Of a stretch of DNA of 64,000 nt, positions 52,491 to 60,575 are shown piece after piece (within the stretch, counting starts at the first letter, position 1; each line of letters begins with the position of its first letter). The DNA is from Henriciella aquimarina (GTDB taxonomy: Bacteria > Pseudomonadota > Alphaproteobacteria > Caulobacterales > Hyphomonadaceae). The position numbers were made by a program, and so were the translations under genes. The stretch lies in assembly GCF_002088975.1 (NCBI RefSeq), contig NZ_NCST01000038.1, forward strand, positions 1-64,000, in the 5' to 3' direction. The notes under the pieces are model-generated. The model was not told the DNA's origin, made no database searches, and saw only the letters and a list, made by a program, of their open reading frames with translations.

Positions 52491-53244
52491 ACTCCTGACC
52501 CGCGACCTGACCGTGAAGGCCGGTCCAACCACCCTCGTCCAGGCGGCCAGTATTCGGGTGGTCCCCGGCGAACTCGTCGCCCTGCTCGGCCCGAATGGCG
52601 CCGGCAAGACGAGCCTACTGCGTTCGGCGCTCGGGCTTGAGAAGCGCGCTGCCGGGCTCGCCACGCTGGATGGCACCGACAGCGAAAAGCTCTCGCCCAT
52701 GCAGCGCGCCCGCCGTGTCGCCTACCTGCCCCAGCTTCGCCCGCTCGCCTGGCCGAACACGGTGCGCGACGTCGTGGCGCTTGGTCGGTTTGCCTATGGC
52801 GCTGCACCGGGCCGGCTGAACCCGGCTGATGCCGCAGCCGTCGACGAAGCGATCAGGCGCTGCGACCTGGCCGGCCTCAGCGACCGGCAGACGGACACGC
52901 TCTCTGGCGGTGAACTTGCGCGGGTCCATTGCGCGCGCGCTTTTGCCGCCGATGCCCCGCTTCTGGTCGCTGACGAGCCTGTCGCCGCCCTCGACCCGCG
53001 CCACCAGTTCCGGATCATGGATATCGTGCGCCAGTATGTCGAGACGGGCGGCGGCGCGCTCGTGGTGCTGCACGACATCCCGCTGGCGGCGCGCTATGCC
53101 ACGCGCATGATCTGGATGAAGAGCAGCCGCATCATCGCCGACGGCCCGCCGGAAGAAACGCTTACCGAGCAACGCCTGGCCGATATCTATGGTGTCCGCG
53201 CCCGGATCGAGGGGCGCGCTGTCGAGATCGAAGGCGCGATATGA
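52483..53244 (+). CDS. btuD: Corrinoid ABC transporter ATP-binding protein
   Basis: This 253-residue ABC ATPase has Walker A LLGPNGAGKTSLLRSALGLE, Q-loop around AYLPQLRPLAWP, signature TLSGGELARVHCARAF and Walker B PLLVADEPVAALDPRHQF. The switch His is in VLHDIPLAARY. It powers BtuC. It overlaps btuC by 8 bases and cobQ by 4 bases. Confidence 0.95.
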   Translation: MAELLTRDLTVKAGPTTLVQAASIRVVPGELVALLGPNGAGKTSLLRSALGLEKRAAGLATLDGTDSEKLSPMQRARRVAYLPQLRPLAWPNTVRDVVALGRFAYGAAPGRLNPADAAAVDEAIRRCDLAGLSDRQTDTLSGGELARVHCARAFAADAPLLVADEPVAALDPRHQFRIMDIVRQYVETGGGALVVLHDIPLAARYATRMIWMKSSRIIADGPPEETLTEQRLADIYGVRARIEGRAVEIEGAI

Positions 53245-54722
53245 CAGCGCGGGCCCTGATGCTGCAGGGGACCGGATCGGATGTCGGAAAGTCCGTCCTG
53301 ACAGCCGCCCTCTGTCGGATTGCGAAACGCCGCGGCTACAGCGTCGCGCCCTTCAAGCCCCAGAACATGTCCAACAATGCCGCCGCCTGTCCGTCTGGTG
53401 GGGAGATCGGCCGCGCGCAAGCACTGCAGGCCCTGGCATGCGGTCTTGATCCGTACACAGACTTCAACCCCATCCTGCTCAAGCCGGAAACCGACCGGCG
53501 GGCCCAGCTCGTCGTGCACGGCAAGGCGGTCACGGCGATGGATGCCGACCATTATATGGCGCATCGCGGCGACCTCATGGGCCATGTGATGGAAAGCTTC
53601 GACCGGCTCACCGCCGCGCATGATCTGGTCATCGTGGAAGGCGCCGGCAGCCCGTCGGAGATCAATCTGCGCGAGCGCGACATCGCGAATATGGGCTTTG
53701 CCCGGCGCGCCGGCGTGCCCGTCTGCCTCATTGGCGACATCAACAAGGGCGGCGTGATCGCAAGCCTCGTCGGCACAAAAAGTGTTCTGGATCCGGATGA
53801 TGCGGCCATGATTGCAGGCTTTCTCATCAACAAGTTCCGCGGCGACCCTGCCCTTTTCCATGAAGGCATGAAGGCGATCGAGAGCCGGACCGGTTGGCCC
53901 TGTTTCGGCATCATTCCCTGGCTCGAAGCGACCGCTCATTTGCCCGCTGAAGATGCCATCACCCTGGAAACACCGGCAGCGCGTTCCGGCGGCCACTTGA
54001 AAATTGCCGCCCCGATGCTGTCGCGCATGGCGAATTTCGACGATGCCGACCCGCTGAAACAGGAGCCGGGTGTCGATTTCCACTGGGTGCCGCCCGGCCG
54101 GCCCATCCCGCGCGATAGCGACGTCATCATCCTGTTTGGCACCAAGTCCACGCTCGGTGACCTCGCCTTTCTGCGCGCGCAGGGCTGGGACCATGACATC
54201 ATTGCACATGCCCGCGCCGGCGGACGCGCGCTTGGCATCTGCGGCGGATATCAGATGCTGGGACGGCGGATTATAGATCCCGACGGCATTGATGGCGCCC
54301 CCGGCGAAGCCGCCGGCCTCGGCTTGCTCAACATCGAAACCTGGATGACATCGGACAAACGTGTCTCCCCGGTCACGGGCCGGTGTACAACAAGCCAGGC
54401 GCCTGTCTCCGGCTATGAAATCCATACCGGGCAGACCGCCGGCCCCGACACGGCCCGGTGCGTCTTTACCCTTGAGGGCCAGCCGGATGGCGCCCGCAGC
54501 GCGGATGGCCATGTCGAAGGGACCTATCTGCACGGCGCCTTCACAGGCGATGCCTTCAGGCAAGCCTGGCTGGAGCGCTCAGGGGGCCATGCCGACCCGT
54601 CTCTCAGCTATGAGACCGCCGTCGACCAGGCCCTCGACCGGCTGGCGGATGGCGTGGAAGCGGCCACGAATATCGACGCCTTGCTGGACAGCGCCCAACC
54701 GCCGGGCTGGACGCCGGCCTGA
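53241..54722 (+). CDS. cobQ: Cobyric acid synthase
   Basis: This 493-residue glutamine-dependent amidase adds four amide groups to adenosylcobyrinic acid a,c-diamide, giving adenosylcobyric acid. The N-terminal synthetase domain has the P-loop-like LQGTGSDVGKSVLTAALCRI and FKPQNMSNNAA. VIVEGAGSPSEINLRERDIA is diagnostic. The C-terminal glutaminase has its nucleophile in LGICGGYQMLGR and the His in GHVEGTYLHGAF. It overlaps btuD and cbiB. It is notable here because the earlier corrin-ring genes are not in the window. Confidence 0.96.
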   Translation: MTARALMLQGTGSDVGKSVLTAALCRIAKRRGYSVAPFKPQNMSNNAAACPSGGEIGRAQALQALACGLDPYTDFNPILLKPETDRRAQLVVHGKAVTAMDADHYMAHRGDLMGHVMESFDRLTAAHDLVIVEGAGSPSEINLRERDIANMGFARRAGVPVCLIGDINKGGVIASLVGTKSVLDPDDAAMIAGFLINKFRGDPALFHEGMKAIESRTGWPCFGIIPWLEATAHLPAEDAITLETPAARSGGHLKIAAPMLSRMANFDDADPLKQEPGVDFHWVPPGRPIPRDSDVIILFGTKSTLGDLAFLRAQGWDHDIIAHARAGGRALGICGGYQMLGRRIIDPDGIDGAPGEAAGLGLLNIETWMTSDKRVSPVTGRCTTSQAPVSGYEIHTGQTAGPDTARCVFTLEGQPDGARSADGHVEGTYLHGAFTGDAFRQAWLERSGGHADPSLSYETAVDQALDRLADGVEAATNIDALLDSAQPPGWTPA

Positions 54723-55675
54723 TGCCGGGGACGGTTTCGCTCATGCTGGCTGCCTGGGCAATCGAGGCGCTCCTTGGCTGGCCGGACTGGCTCTACCGGC
54801 TGATCCGGCACCCGGTTGTCTGGTTCGGCGCGCTGGTGGGACAGCTGGAAAAAGCCTTCAATCGGACAGGCTGGCCGCATGGCTGGCGTTATCTCGCCGG
54901 CGCTCTTGTCAGCCTTTTCGCCGTCATCCTTGCCACGGCGCTCGCTTGGGTCATCGTCCGTGTACTGCCGAATAGCTGGGCGAGCTTTCTCTTTCAGGCG
55001 CTCATCGCCTCCAGCCTGCTCGCCTCGCGCAGCCTCTACCAGCACGTCGCGGCGGTGGCGCACCCGTTGGCCTCCGGCGAGATCGACACTGCGCGGCAAG
55101 CCGTCTCCTTCATTGTCGGGCGCGACCCGGCTCTACTGGACGAGGCCGGTGTCGCGCGCGCCAGTATGGAAAGCCTTGCCGAAAACGCCTCCGACGGGGT
55201 GGTCGCGCCCCTCTTCTGGGGCGCCATTTTCGGGCTGCCGGGACTTGCCGCCTACAAGGCGATCAACACGCTCGATTCCATTATCGGTCACCGCAATGAA
55301 CGCTATGGCGCCTTTGGCGGGTTTGCCGCCCGGCTCGACGACGCAGCAAACCTTGTCCCGGCGCGGCTCACAGGATGCCTCATCGGACTTGCCTCAATGC
55401 GGCCCTCGGCTTTCGGAACCATGCTGCGCGATGCCCGCAAGCACCGCTCGCCCAATGCCGGCTGGCCGGAAGCCGCCATGGCAGGCGCGCTCGACGTCCG
55501 CCTCTCGGGGCCGCGCAGCTATGGCACACATGAAAGCCCGGAGCCGTGGCTCAATCCGGACGCTCGCGACCCGGCAGCGGACGACCTCCAGAAAGCCTTG
55601 CGCCTTTACGTAAAGGCCATGGGGCTTGGCGCCTGCCTATTGGCCGTGATCTGTCTCTTGCAGGAGGCCGCATGA
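54722..55675 (+). CDS. cbiB: Adenosylcobinamide-phosphate synthase
   Basis: This 317-residue inner-membrane enzyme (CbiB in Salmonella, CobD in Pseudomonas naming) attaches aminopropanol phosphate to adenosylcobyric acid. The pattern HPVVWFGALVGQLEKAFNRT near the start, ARASMESLAENASDGVVAPL and TLDSIIGHRNERYGAFGGFA are the conserved family blocks. It has about five membrane segments. The ATG shares a base with the cobQ stop (TGATG), and the end overlaps the next gene by 4 bases. Confidence 0.95.
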   Translation: MPGTVSLMLAAWAIEALLGWPDWLYRLIRHPVVWFGALVGQLEKAFNRTGWPHGWRYLAGALVSLFAVILATALAWVIVRVLPNSWASFLFQALIASSLLASRSLYQHVAAVAHPLASGEIDTARQAVSFIVGRDPALLDEAGVARASMESLAENASDGVVAPLFWGAIFGLPGLAAYKAINTLDSIIGHRNERYGAFGGFAARLDDAANLVPARLTGCLIGLASMRPSAFGTMLRDARKHRSPNAGWPEAAMAGALDVRLSGPRSYGTHESPEPWLNPDARDPAADDLQKALRLYVKAMGLGACLLAVICLLQEAA

Positions 55676-56664
55676 AACAGGATCTCGTCCATGGCGGCGC
55701 ACTGGACCGGATGCGCGCCGCCTTTCCGGAGGCCTCGGAGCCCTGGATCGACCTGTCGACCGGCATCAATCCATGGGCCTATCCTCATACGGATGTTCCG
55801 GAAACGGCTCTCCGTCACTTACCGACCCATACCGCCTATGACGCTTGCCGCTCAGCCATGGCGGCCTCTACCGGTGCGCCAGAGGACAGCTTGCTGCTGG
55901 CACCTGGCAGCGAGCTTCTGATCCGGCTCCTGCCCACCATCATCGCGCCGGAACGCGTCGCCATCCTCAGCCCGACCTATGGAGACCATGCCCGTGTCTG
56001 GCGCGCGGCCGGCTGCGACCTCATCGAGACGCCGGACCCGCTGGCCGCCGCAGACCGCGCCGATGCAATCGTCCTGTGCCAGCCGAATAACCCAGACGGC
56101 CGGCGCTTCGATACAGCCCGGCTTCTCGAAACGGCCGCACAGCTGGCCGCCCGCGGTGGTTGGCTGATCGTCGATGAAGCCTATGCCGACCTCGATAGGG
56201 GCCTCAGCCTTGCCCGTTATGGCGGCACCGAGGGCCTGGTGATCTTGCGCTCCTTCGGCAAATTCTTCGGTCTCGCCGGGCTTCGCCTGGGCGCGCTCAT
56301 GGGGCCGGAAAGCCTTCGGGAGGCCCTGCAAGCGCGCTTGGGCGTCTGGTCTGTGGCCGGCCCGGCCCTTCATATCGGAGCCCGCGCCTATGGCGACCTC
56401 GACTGGCAAGACGGGACACGTGCCCGGCTGGCCGAGGCTCGTCGCCGGCTTGACGAAACGCTGGCCAGGGCCGGTCTCTCCATTATCGGCGGGACAGATC
56501 TTTTCTGCCTCGTCGAGACAGAAGATGCGACCGCGCTCTGGCAAAGGCTCGCCCGTGCAGGGATCTATGTCCGCCGCTTCGACTGGTCGGAGAAGCTCAT
56601 CCGCATCGGCCTGCCGGAGAGCGACGCCGCCGAAGCCCGCCTGGCAGACGCGCTCAGCCCTTGA
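55672..56664 (+). CDS. cobD: L-threonine-O-3-phosphate decarboxylase
   Basis: This 330-residue PLP aminotransferase-fold enzyme makes aminopropanol phosphate for CbiB (CobD of Salmonella, CobC of Pseudomonas naming). DLSTGINPWAYPHTDVPETA is the diagnostic start, then LLAPGSELLIRLLPTI, CQPNNPDGRRF and WLIVDEAYADLDRGLSLARY with the PLP Asp, and the Schiff-base Lys in ILRSFGKFFGLAGLRLG. ATG 55672 overlaps the cbiB stop and gives the normal length; the longer frame to 55546 is antisense-like to cbiB. Its 3' end overlaps convergent cobU by 11 bases. Confidence 0.93.
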   Translation: MKQDLVHGGALDRMRAAFPEASEPWIDLSTGINPWAYPHTDVPETALRHLPTHTAYDACRSAMAASTGAPEDSLLLAPGSELLIRLLPTIIAPERVAILSPTYGDHARVWRAAGCDLIETPDPLAAADRADAIVLCQPNNPDGRRFDTARLLETAAQLAARGGWLIVDEAYADLDRGLSLARYGGTEGLVILRSFGKFFGLAGLRLGALMGPESLREALQARLGVWSVAGPALHIGARAYGDLDWQDGTRARLAEARRRLDETLARAGLSIIGGTDLFCLVETEDATALWQRLARAGIYVRRFDWSEKLIRIGLPESDAAEARLADALSP

Positions 56665-57163
56665 GCCGCAGCGGCAGGCCGGCCGCCACAAACTCGACCA
56701 CGTCCGAGACCTCGGCCACCGCCTGATTGAGCCGGCCCTGCGCATCGCGGAAAGCCCGCCCGAGCGGGGTCTCCGGCACAAGGCCAAGGCCGACCTCATT
56801 CGACACGAGAAAGACAGGCCGCTGCAGCGCCTTCAGGGCTGAACACAGCCGGACCGTTTCGGCCTCCACATCGCCCCCATGATGCATGAGGTTCGAGAGC
56901 CACAAGGTCAGGCAGTCGACGAGCACAGGCGTATCGCCTGGCGCGAGACCATTCAGCGCGCCCACGAGGTCGAGCGGGGCTTCGAGGGTTTGCCAGCCAT
57001 CGCCCCTGTCGGCCTGATGGTGCGCGATCCGTTCAGCCATCTCTGCGTCATGCGCCTCGGCGGTCGCGACATAGAGGCGGGCCGGTGCCGACGCCTCGGC
57101 CAGAGATTGCGCCCGCCGGCTCTTGCCGGAACGTGCCCCGCCCAGAATCAGTGTGATCGCCAT
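56654..57163 (-). CDS. cobU: Adenosylcobinamide kinase / guanylyltransferase
   Basis: This 169-residue bifunctional enzyme (CobU/CobP) phosphorylates adenosylcobinamide and adds GMP, a step needed for cobinamide salvage. The P-loop is TLILGGARSGKSRRAQSLAE at the N-terminus; RIAHHQADRGDGWQTLEAPL holds the conserved His region, DTPVLVDCLTLWLSNLM and VFLVSNEVGLGLVPETPLGR are family hallmarks. It lies on the opposite strand and overlaps the end of cobD by 11 bases. Confidence 0.95.
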   Translation of the reverse strand: MAITLILGGARSGKSRRAQSLAEASAPARLYVATAEAHDAEMAERIAHHQADRGDGWQTLEAPLDLVGALNGLAPGDTPVLVDCLTLWLSNLMHHGGDVEAETVRLCSALKALQRPVFLVSNEVGLGLVPETPLGRAFRDAQGRLNQAVAEVSDVVEFVAAGLPLRLKG

Positions 57164-57337
57164 GACCCCTGCAAAGTCCTTTCCGCTTGCGCCATCAATG
57201 CCTGTCTCAAGGGCTTTTGCATAGGAACAGGTTTCCCTTTGTCTTTATCCTGAGTGCCCGCAGGCGCGGGCTTCGTCCGCCCGCCGCGCAAGGCAGTTCA
57301 TGCCGCGCTCGGAATTATTGCGAAAATAAGTGATTTT

Positions 57338-57412
57338 GCGACTCATTTTCATTTGCAAAACGGAATCGGGCGCGTTATGCGGGCGACCTAGTTGCAATTG
57401 AGTTTCATTTTC
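57338..57412 (+). promoter_or_regulatory. Two Fur-like boxes upstream of the terminal TonB receptor
   Basis: GCGACTCATTTTCATTTGC (57338-57356) and TGCAATTGAGTTTCATTTTC (57393-57412) lie about 20-95 bases before the receptor start. The first matches 16 of 19 positions of the box at 32970 and the second 17 of 20 of the box at 25761, both before iron-type genes. Repression by an iron regulator (Fur or similar) is the best reading. Confidence 0.55.
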
Positions 57413-57432
57413 GTAACCTATTGGAGGGGTCC

Positions 57433-59418
57433 ATGGATTACAGACCTGGCCGCAAAACGGCGCTTCTCGGCGCCACAGCACTTGTTTCCGCACTCATGCT
57501 TCAGACGACAGCATCCGCCCAGGAAAGCACCGAGACAGAGGAAGGGGAGTTTCTCGGGACGCTGACCCTTGGCGAGAGTAAGCGTGAGGTCCAGACCGAT
57601 ACGGCCAAGCCCGTCACGGTGATCGATCAGGAAGAGATCGAGGACCGTCAGGCCGGCACGATTGCCGAACTGATCGACTCCGTGCCGGGCGTGTCTCTGG
57701 TGAACGGCTCGACTCCGATTGGCTCGGGCATCAATATTCGCGGCTTCGGCGCAAACGGCACATACGGTACCGACCAGAAGGTCGCCATCCAGGTCGACGG
57801 CGCCAGCGTCGGCTCCGAAGAACTCTACCGGATCGGCACGCAGCTCTACACCGATCCTTATCTCTACAAGAGCGTCGAGGTCATCCGCGGTACGGTCGGC
57901 AGCTTCGAATACGGCTCGGGCATCATCGGCGGGGTCGTGCGCCTCGAGACGATCGACGCTTCCGACATGACCGGCGGCGAGACAGGGCTGTCGGTTCGCC
58001 AGACGCTCGGCGGGTCCACCAATATGGACGGGTTCAACTCCTCGACGACGGTTGCCCTGCAGGCCACCGAAAACCTCGAATTCCTCGCGAACTATTCCTG
58101 GCGCGAACAGCATGACCAGGAGGACGGCGACGACAATGTCATCTCGAACAGCGCGTTCGAACTGCCCTCCTACCTCCTGAAGGCAAAATACTCGCTCGGC
58201 GCGCACAGCCTGTCGGCGAGCTACACCAACACCGAAACCAGCGAACGCGACAAGCCCTACGACTCCTTCGGCCTTGGCGGCGGTTTCTTCGGCAATGTCG
58301 ACCGGGACACGACGTCGGAAACGATCTCGGTGGCCTATAACTACAATCCGGTCTCGAACGACCTGATCGATATCGACGCCATCTACTCCTATGCCAATCA
58401 GGAGATTGACCAGGACTGTTCCGCCGCGGGGCCCTGCATGGGCCTGCTCGCCGCAGACCACCAGTATGAGACGACCAAGTTCACGGTGAAGAACACTGCC
58501 TTCATCCAGACCGGCGCGCTCACGCACGACCTGCGCACCGGGGTGGAATACATCCAGAAGGAACGCGAGGACGCCAGCTCCGCGCCCGGCGGCGAGGATG
58601 ACCGGATCGCCGTGTTCGTCGTCGACGAGATCGAGTTCCTGCAAGGCTGGACCTTTGCGCCCGCCCTTCGCTACGAAACCTCCGACGTCGAAGGCACGAT
58701 CGATGATGGCAGCGATGTCAGCTATGACAATGATGCCCTGATGGGCGGCGCCTCGCTGCGCTACGAATTCGACAATGGCTTCGCGCTCTTCGGCAGCTAT
58801 GCCTACACCGAAAGCCTGCCGATCATCGATGACCTCGAAAACGAGGTCTATATGGAGCAGCCGGAAGTGGCCGAAACCGTCGAGTTCGGTGGTTCCTATG
58901 ACCGGATCGGCGTCTTTGGCGAAGACGACTCTCTGGCCCTGAAGGCCAATTATTATCACACCGATCATGAGGACAACACGTCCTATTCCGGTGTCGAGTC
59001 GGTCGAACTGGACGGCCTCGAACTGGAAGGCTCCTATGCCCGTCCTGGCGGCGCCTATGTCGATGTGAACGCCAATATCGTGGACGGCGAAGAGACGAGC
59101 ACGACCGGCATGGTGACCGACTGGTCCAACCTGCCGGCAGACAGCCTCCGCCTCACGGTCGGCAAACGCTTCGGACGCTTGGCCGACCTTTCTGGTGAAG
59201 TCGTTGCTGTCGACGAGATCACCATCAACGACTCCAAGGCCCCCGGCTATGTCCTCCTGAACCTGCGGACGACCGTCTCGCCGCAGGAGGGTGTTCTCAA
59301 GGGAACCGCCTTCCGGTTCGGCATCGAGAACGTGTTCGATCAGCGCTACACGCCGAACCTGGCAACCCGCCCGGCGCCTGGCCGCAACATCAAGTTCACG
59401 GTGTCAAAAGCCTTCTGA
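57433..59418 (+). CDS. TonB-dependent receptor, probable iron/heme type
   Basis: This 661-residue outer-membrane receptor has a signal peptide ending TTASAQ. The plug has KPVTVIDQEEIEDRQAGTIA, NIRGFGANGTYGTDQKVAIQ and SVEVIRGTVGSFEYGSGIIG, which fits the hemin/hemoglobin-type subgroup more than siderophore receptors, but the heme-binding FRAP/NPNL box is not seen. The barrel ends in IKFTVSKAF. ATG 57433 has GGAGGGG upstream. Two Fur-like boxes precede it, and exbB-exbD-exbD-tonB follow, so it is probably part of an iron or heme uptake locus. Confidence 0.88.
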   Translation: MDYRPGRKTALLGATALVSALMLQTTASAQESTETEEGEFLGTLTLGESKREVQTDTAKPVTVIDQEEIEDRQAGTIAELIDSVPGVSLVNGSTPIGSGINIRGFGANGTYGTDQKVAIQVDGASVGSEELYRIGTQLYTDPYLYKSVEVIRGTVGSFEYGSGIIGGVVRLETIDASDMTGGETGLSVRQTLGGSTNMDGFNSSTTVALQATENLEFLANYSWREQHDQEDGDDNVISNSAFELPSYLLKAKYSLGAHSLSASYTNTETSERDKPYDSFGLGGGFFGNVDRDTTSETISVAYNYNPVSNDLIDIDAIYSYANQEIDQDCSAAGPCMGLLAADHQYETTKFTVKNTAFIQTGALTHDLRTGVEYIQKEREDASSAPGGEDDRIAVFVVDEIEFLQGWTFAPALRYETSDVEGTIDDGSDVSYDNDALMGGASLRYEFDNGFALFGSYAYTESLPIIDDLENEVYMEQPEVAETVEFGGSYDRIGVFGEDDSLALKANYYHTDHEDNTSYSGVESVELDGLELEGSYARPGGAYVDVNANIVDGEETSTTGMVTDWSNLPADSLRLTVGKRFGRLADLSGEVVAVDEITINDSKAPGYVLLNLRTTVSPQEGVLKGTAFRFGIENVFDQRYTPNLATRPAPGRNIKFTVSKAF

Positions 59419-59511
59419 TCCCTGCTTGCCGGGATAGGAGCCCGGAGTGAATGCCATGTCCTCACCCAATCTCTGCATGGCATTCACTCCGGCTCCAACC
59501 CGGCAAGGATC
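59417..59511 (+). other. Long near-perfect hairpin between receptor and exbB
   Basis: The left arm (59417-59458) ends GGAGTGAATGCCATG and the right arm (59476-59511) starts CATGGCATTCACTCC. The pairing continues outward through GGAGCC/GGCTCC and TTGCCGGG/CCCGGCAA to GATCC/GGATC, with a few bulges. The stem is about 35-40 base pairs with a 17-base loop. No T-run follows directly. It could reduce read-through into exbB, protect an mRNA end or be a mobile repeat unit. Confidence 0.75.
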
Positions 59512-59545
59512 AAAGCCCACGAACTGAAGCTGACTGGACAGACAC

Positions 59546-60196
59546 ATGGTCTCAACATTCCGGAATTTGTACGAGGTTGGCGGTCCGATCCTCATCATCC
59601 TGCTGCTGACCTCCGTCTTTACCCTCGCCCTGGTCATCTACAAATACTGGCAATTCCGCGCCGCCATGATCGGCCGTGTCGGCGCGATGAGAGCCGGCAT
59701 TCGCGCGCTTGATGACGGGCACGAAGCCGACGCAAGGGCCCAGCTTGAAAAGGTCCCGCACTGGCTTTCCGGCATTATCGTCTCGGGCCTCGCCCTTCGC
59801 GGGCGCGAGGGTCTGACCGACCGGCTGGAAGCCGAGTCCGAACAGGCCCTGCAGCCCTATGAGAGCGGCTTCAGGATCCTCGATACGATTGCCCAGCTGG
59901 CGCCGCTGCTCGGCCTGCTTGGCACGGTGATCGGCATGATCGAGGCCTTCCAGTCCCTGCAGTCGGCGGGCTCGCAGGTCGATCCGGCCGCGCTTGCCGG
60001 CGGCATCTGGGTCGCCCTGCTGACCACGGCAACCGGCCTTGCCGTCGCCATGCCGACCTCCATCGCCCTGTCATGGTTCGAAGCCCAGATCGACCGGGAG
60101 CGCGCCTTTGCCGAATACGCCTTCTCGATCCTCGTCACCCCGGAAGCAGAAACGAAAGCCGGGGCTACGCTGAGCGCTGTCCAGCATGGCGCTTAG
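59546..60196 (+). CDS. exbB: ExbB/TolQ/MotA-family proton channel subunit
   Basis: This 216-residue inner-membrane protein has three membrane segments (about 14-36, 117-140, 155-180). TIAQLAPLLGLLGTVIGMIE and WVALLTTATGLAVAMPTSIA are the conserved ExbB segments, with the Thr of the proton path in the last one. It forms the pentameric channel around ExbD and drives TonB. It overlaps exbD by 11 bases. It is the first of four coupled genes. Confidence 0.95.
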   Translation: MVSTFRNLYEVGGPILIILLLTSVFTLALVIYKYWQFRAAMIGRVGAMRAGIRALDDGHEADARAQLEKVPHWLSGIIVSGLALRGREGLTDRLEAESEQALQPYESGFRILDTIAQLAPLLGLLGTVIGMIEAFQSLQSAGSQVDPAALAGGIWVALLTTATGLAVAMPTSIALSWFEAQIDRERAFAEYAFSILVTPEAETKAGATLSAVQHGA

Positions 60197-60575
60197 ACGC
60201 ATCCGCCGCCGGCGCCGGGCCTCGATCACATCGCTCATCGATGTGATCTTTCTGCTGCTGCTCTTCTTCATGCTGGCATCGACCTTCTCTCACTTTTCAG
60301 AGGTCGAGCTTGCCTCCGTCCAGTCGGGACCAGGCGAGACGAGCGACGCGACCGGCCACACCCTGCTTATCGGCACGCACAGCCTGATGCTGGACCATGA
60401 CCGCATCAGCCGGGAAGCCCTCGCCGCCCGGCTCGAAGCCCTGAAGCGCCCGGAGGAGTCACCCTCCATTGCCGTCGATGTGACCGGCGAGGTGTCCACG
60501 CAGGAGCTGATCGATGTGCTCGGTATCATGGCCCGGGTTCCGGGCCTCCAGGTCCAGGTGAGGGAGCCGGCATGA
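60186..60575 (+). CDS. exbD: ExbD biopolymer transport protein, first copy
   Basis: This 129-residue protein has a short basic N-terminus, one membrane segment with the essential Asp in ITSLIDVIFLLLLFFMLAST (Asp19), and a periplasmic domain with the ExbD signature ISREALAARLEALKRPEESP and QELIDVLGIMARV. The conserved Asp is intact. It overlaps exbB by 11 bases and the second exbD by 4 bases. The two ExbD copies likely sit together in the ExbB pore. Confidence 0.94.
   Translation: MALRRIRRRRRASITSLIDVIFLLLLFFMLASTFSHFSEVELASVQSGPGETSDATGHTLLIGTHSLMLDHDRISREALAARLEALKRPEESPSIAVDVTGEVSTQELIDVLGIMARVPGLQVQVREPA

Noticed and set aside
51300-54563. Long minus-strand ORFs (466 and 458 residues) over btuC and cobQ
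   Set aside because: Gly/Arg/Glu-rich shadow frames; the plus-strand genes have complete motifs and coupled starts.
57418-58968. 516-residue minus-strand ORF
   Set aside because: Antisense to the TonB receptor at 57433; Val/Ile/Asp-rich text is the mirror of receptor codons.
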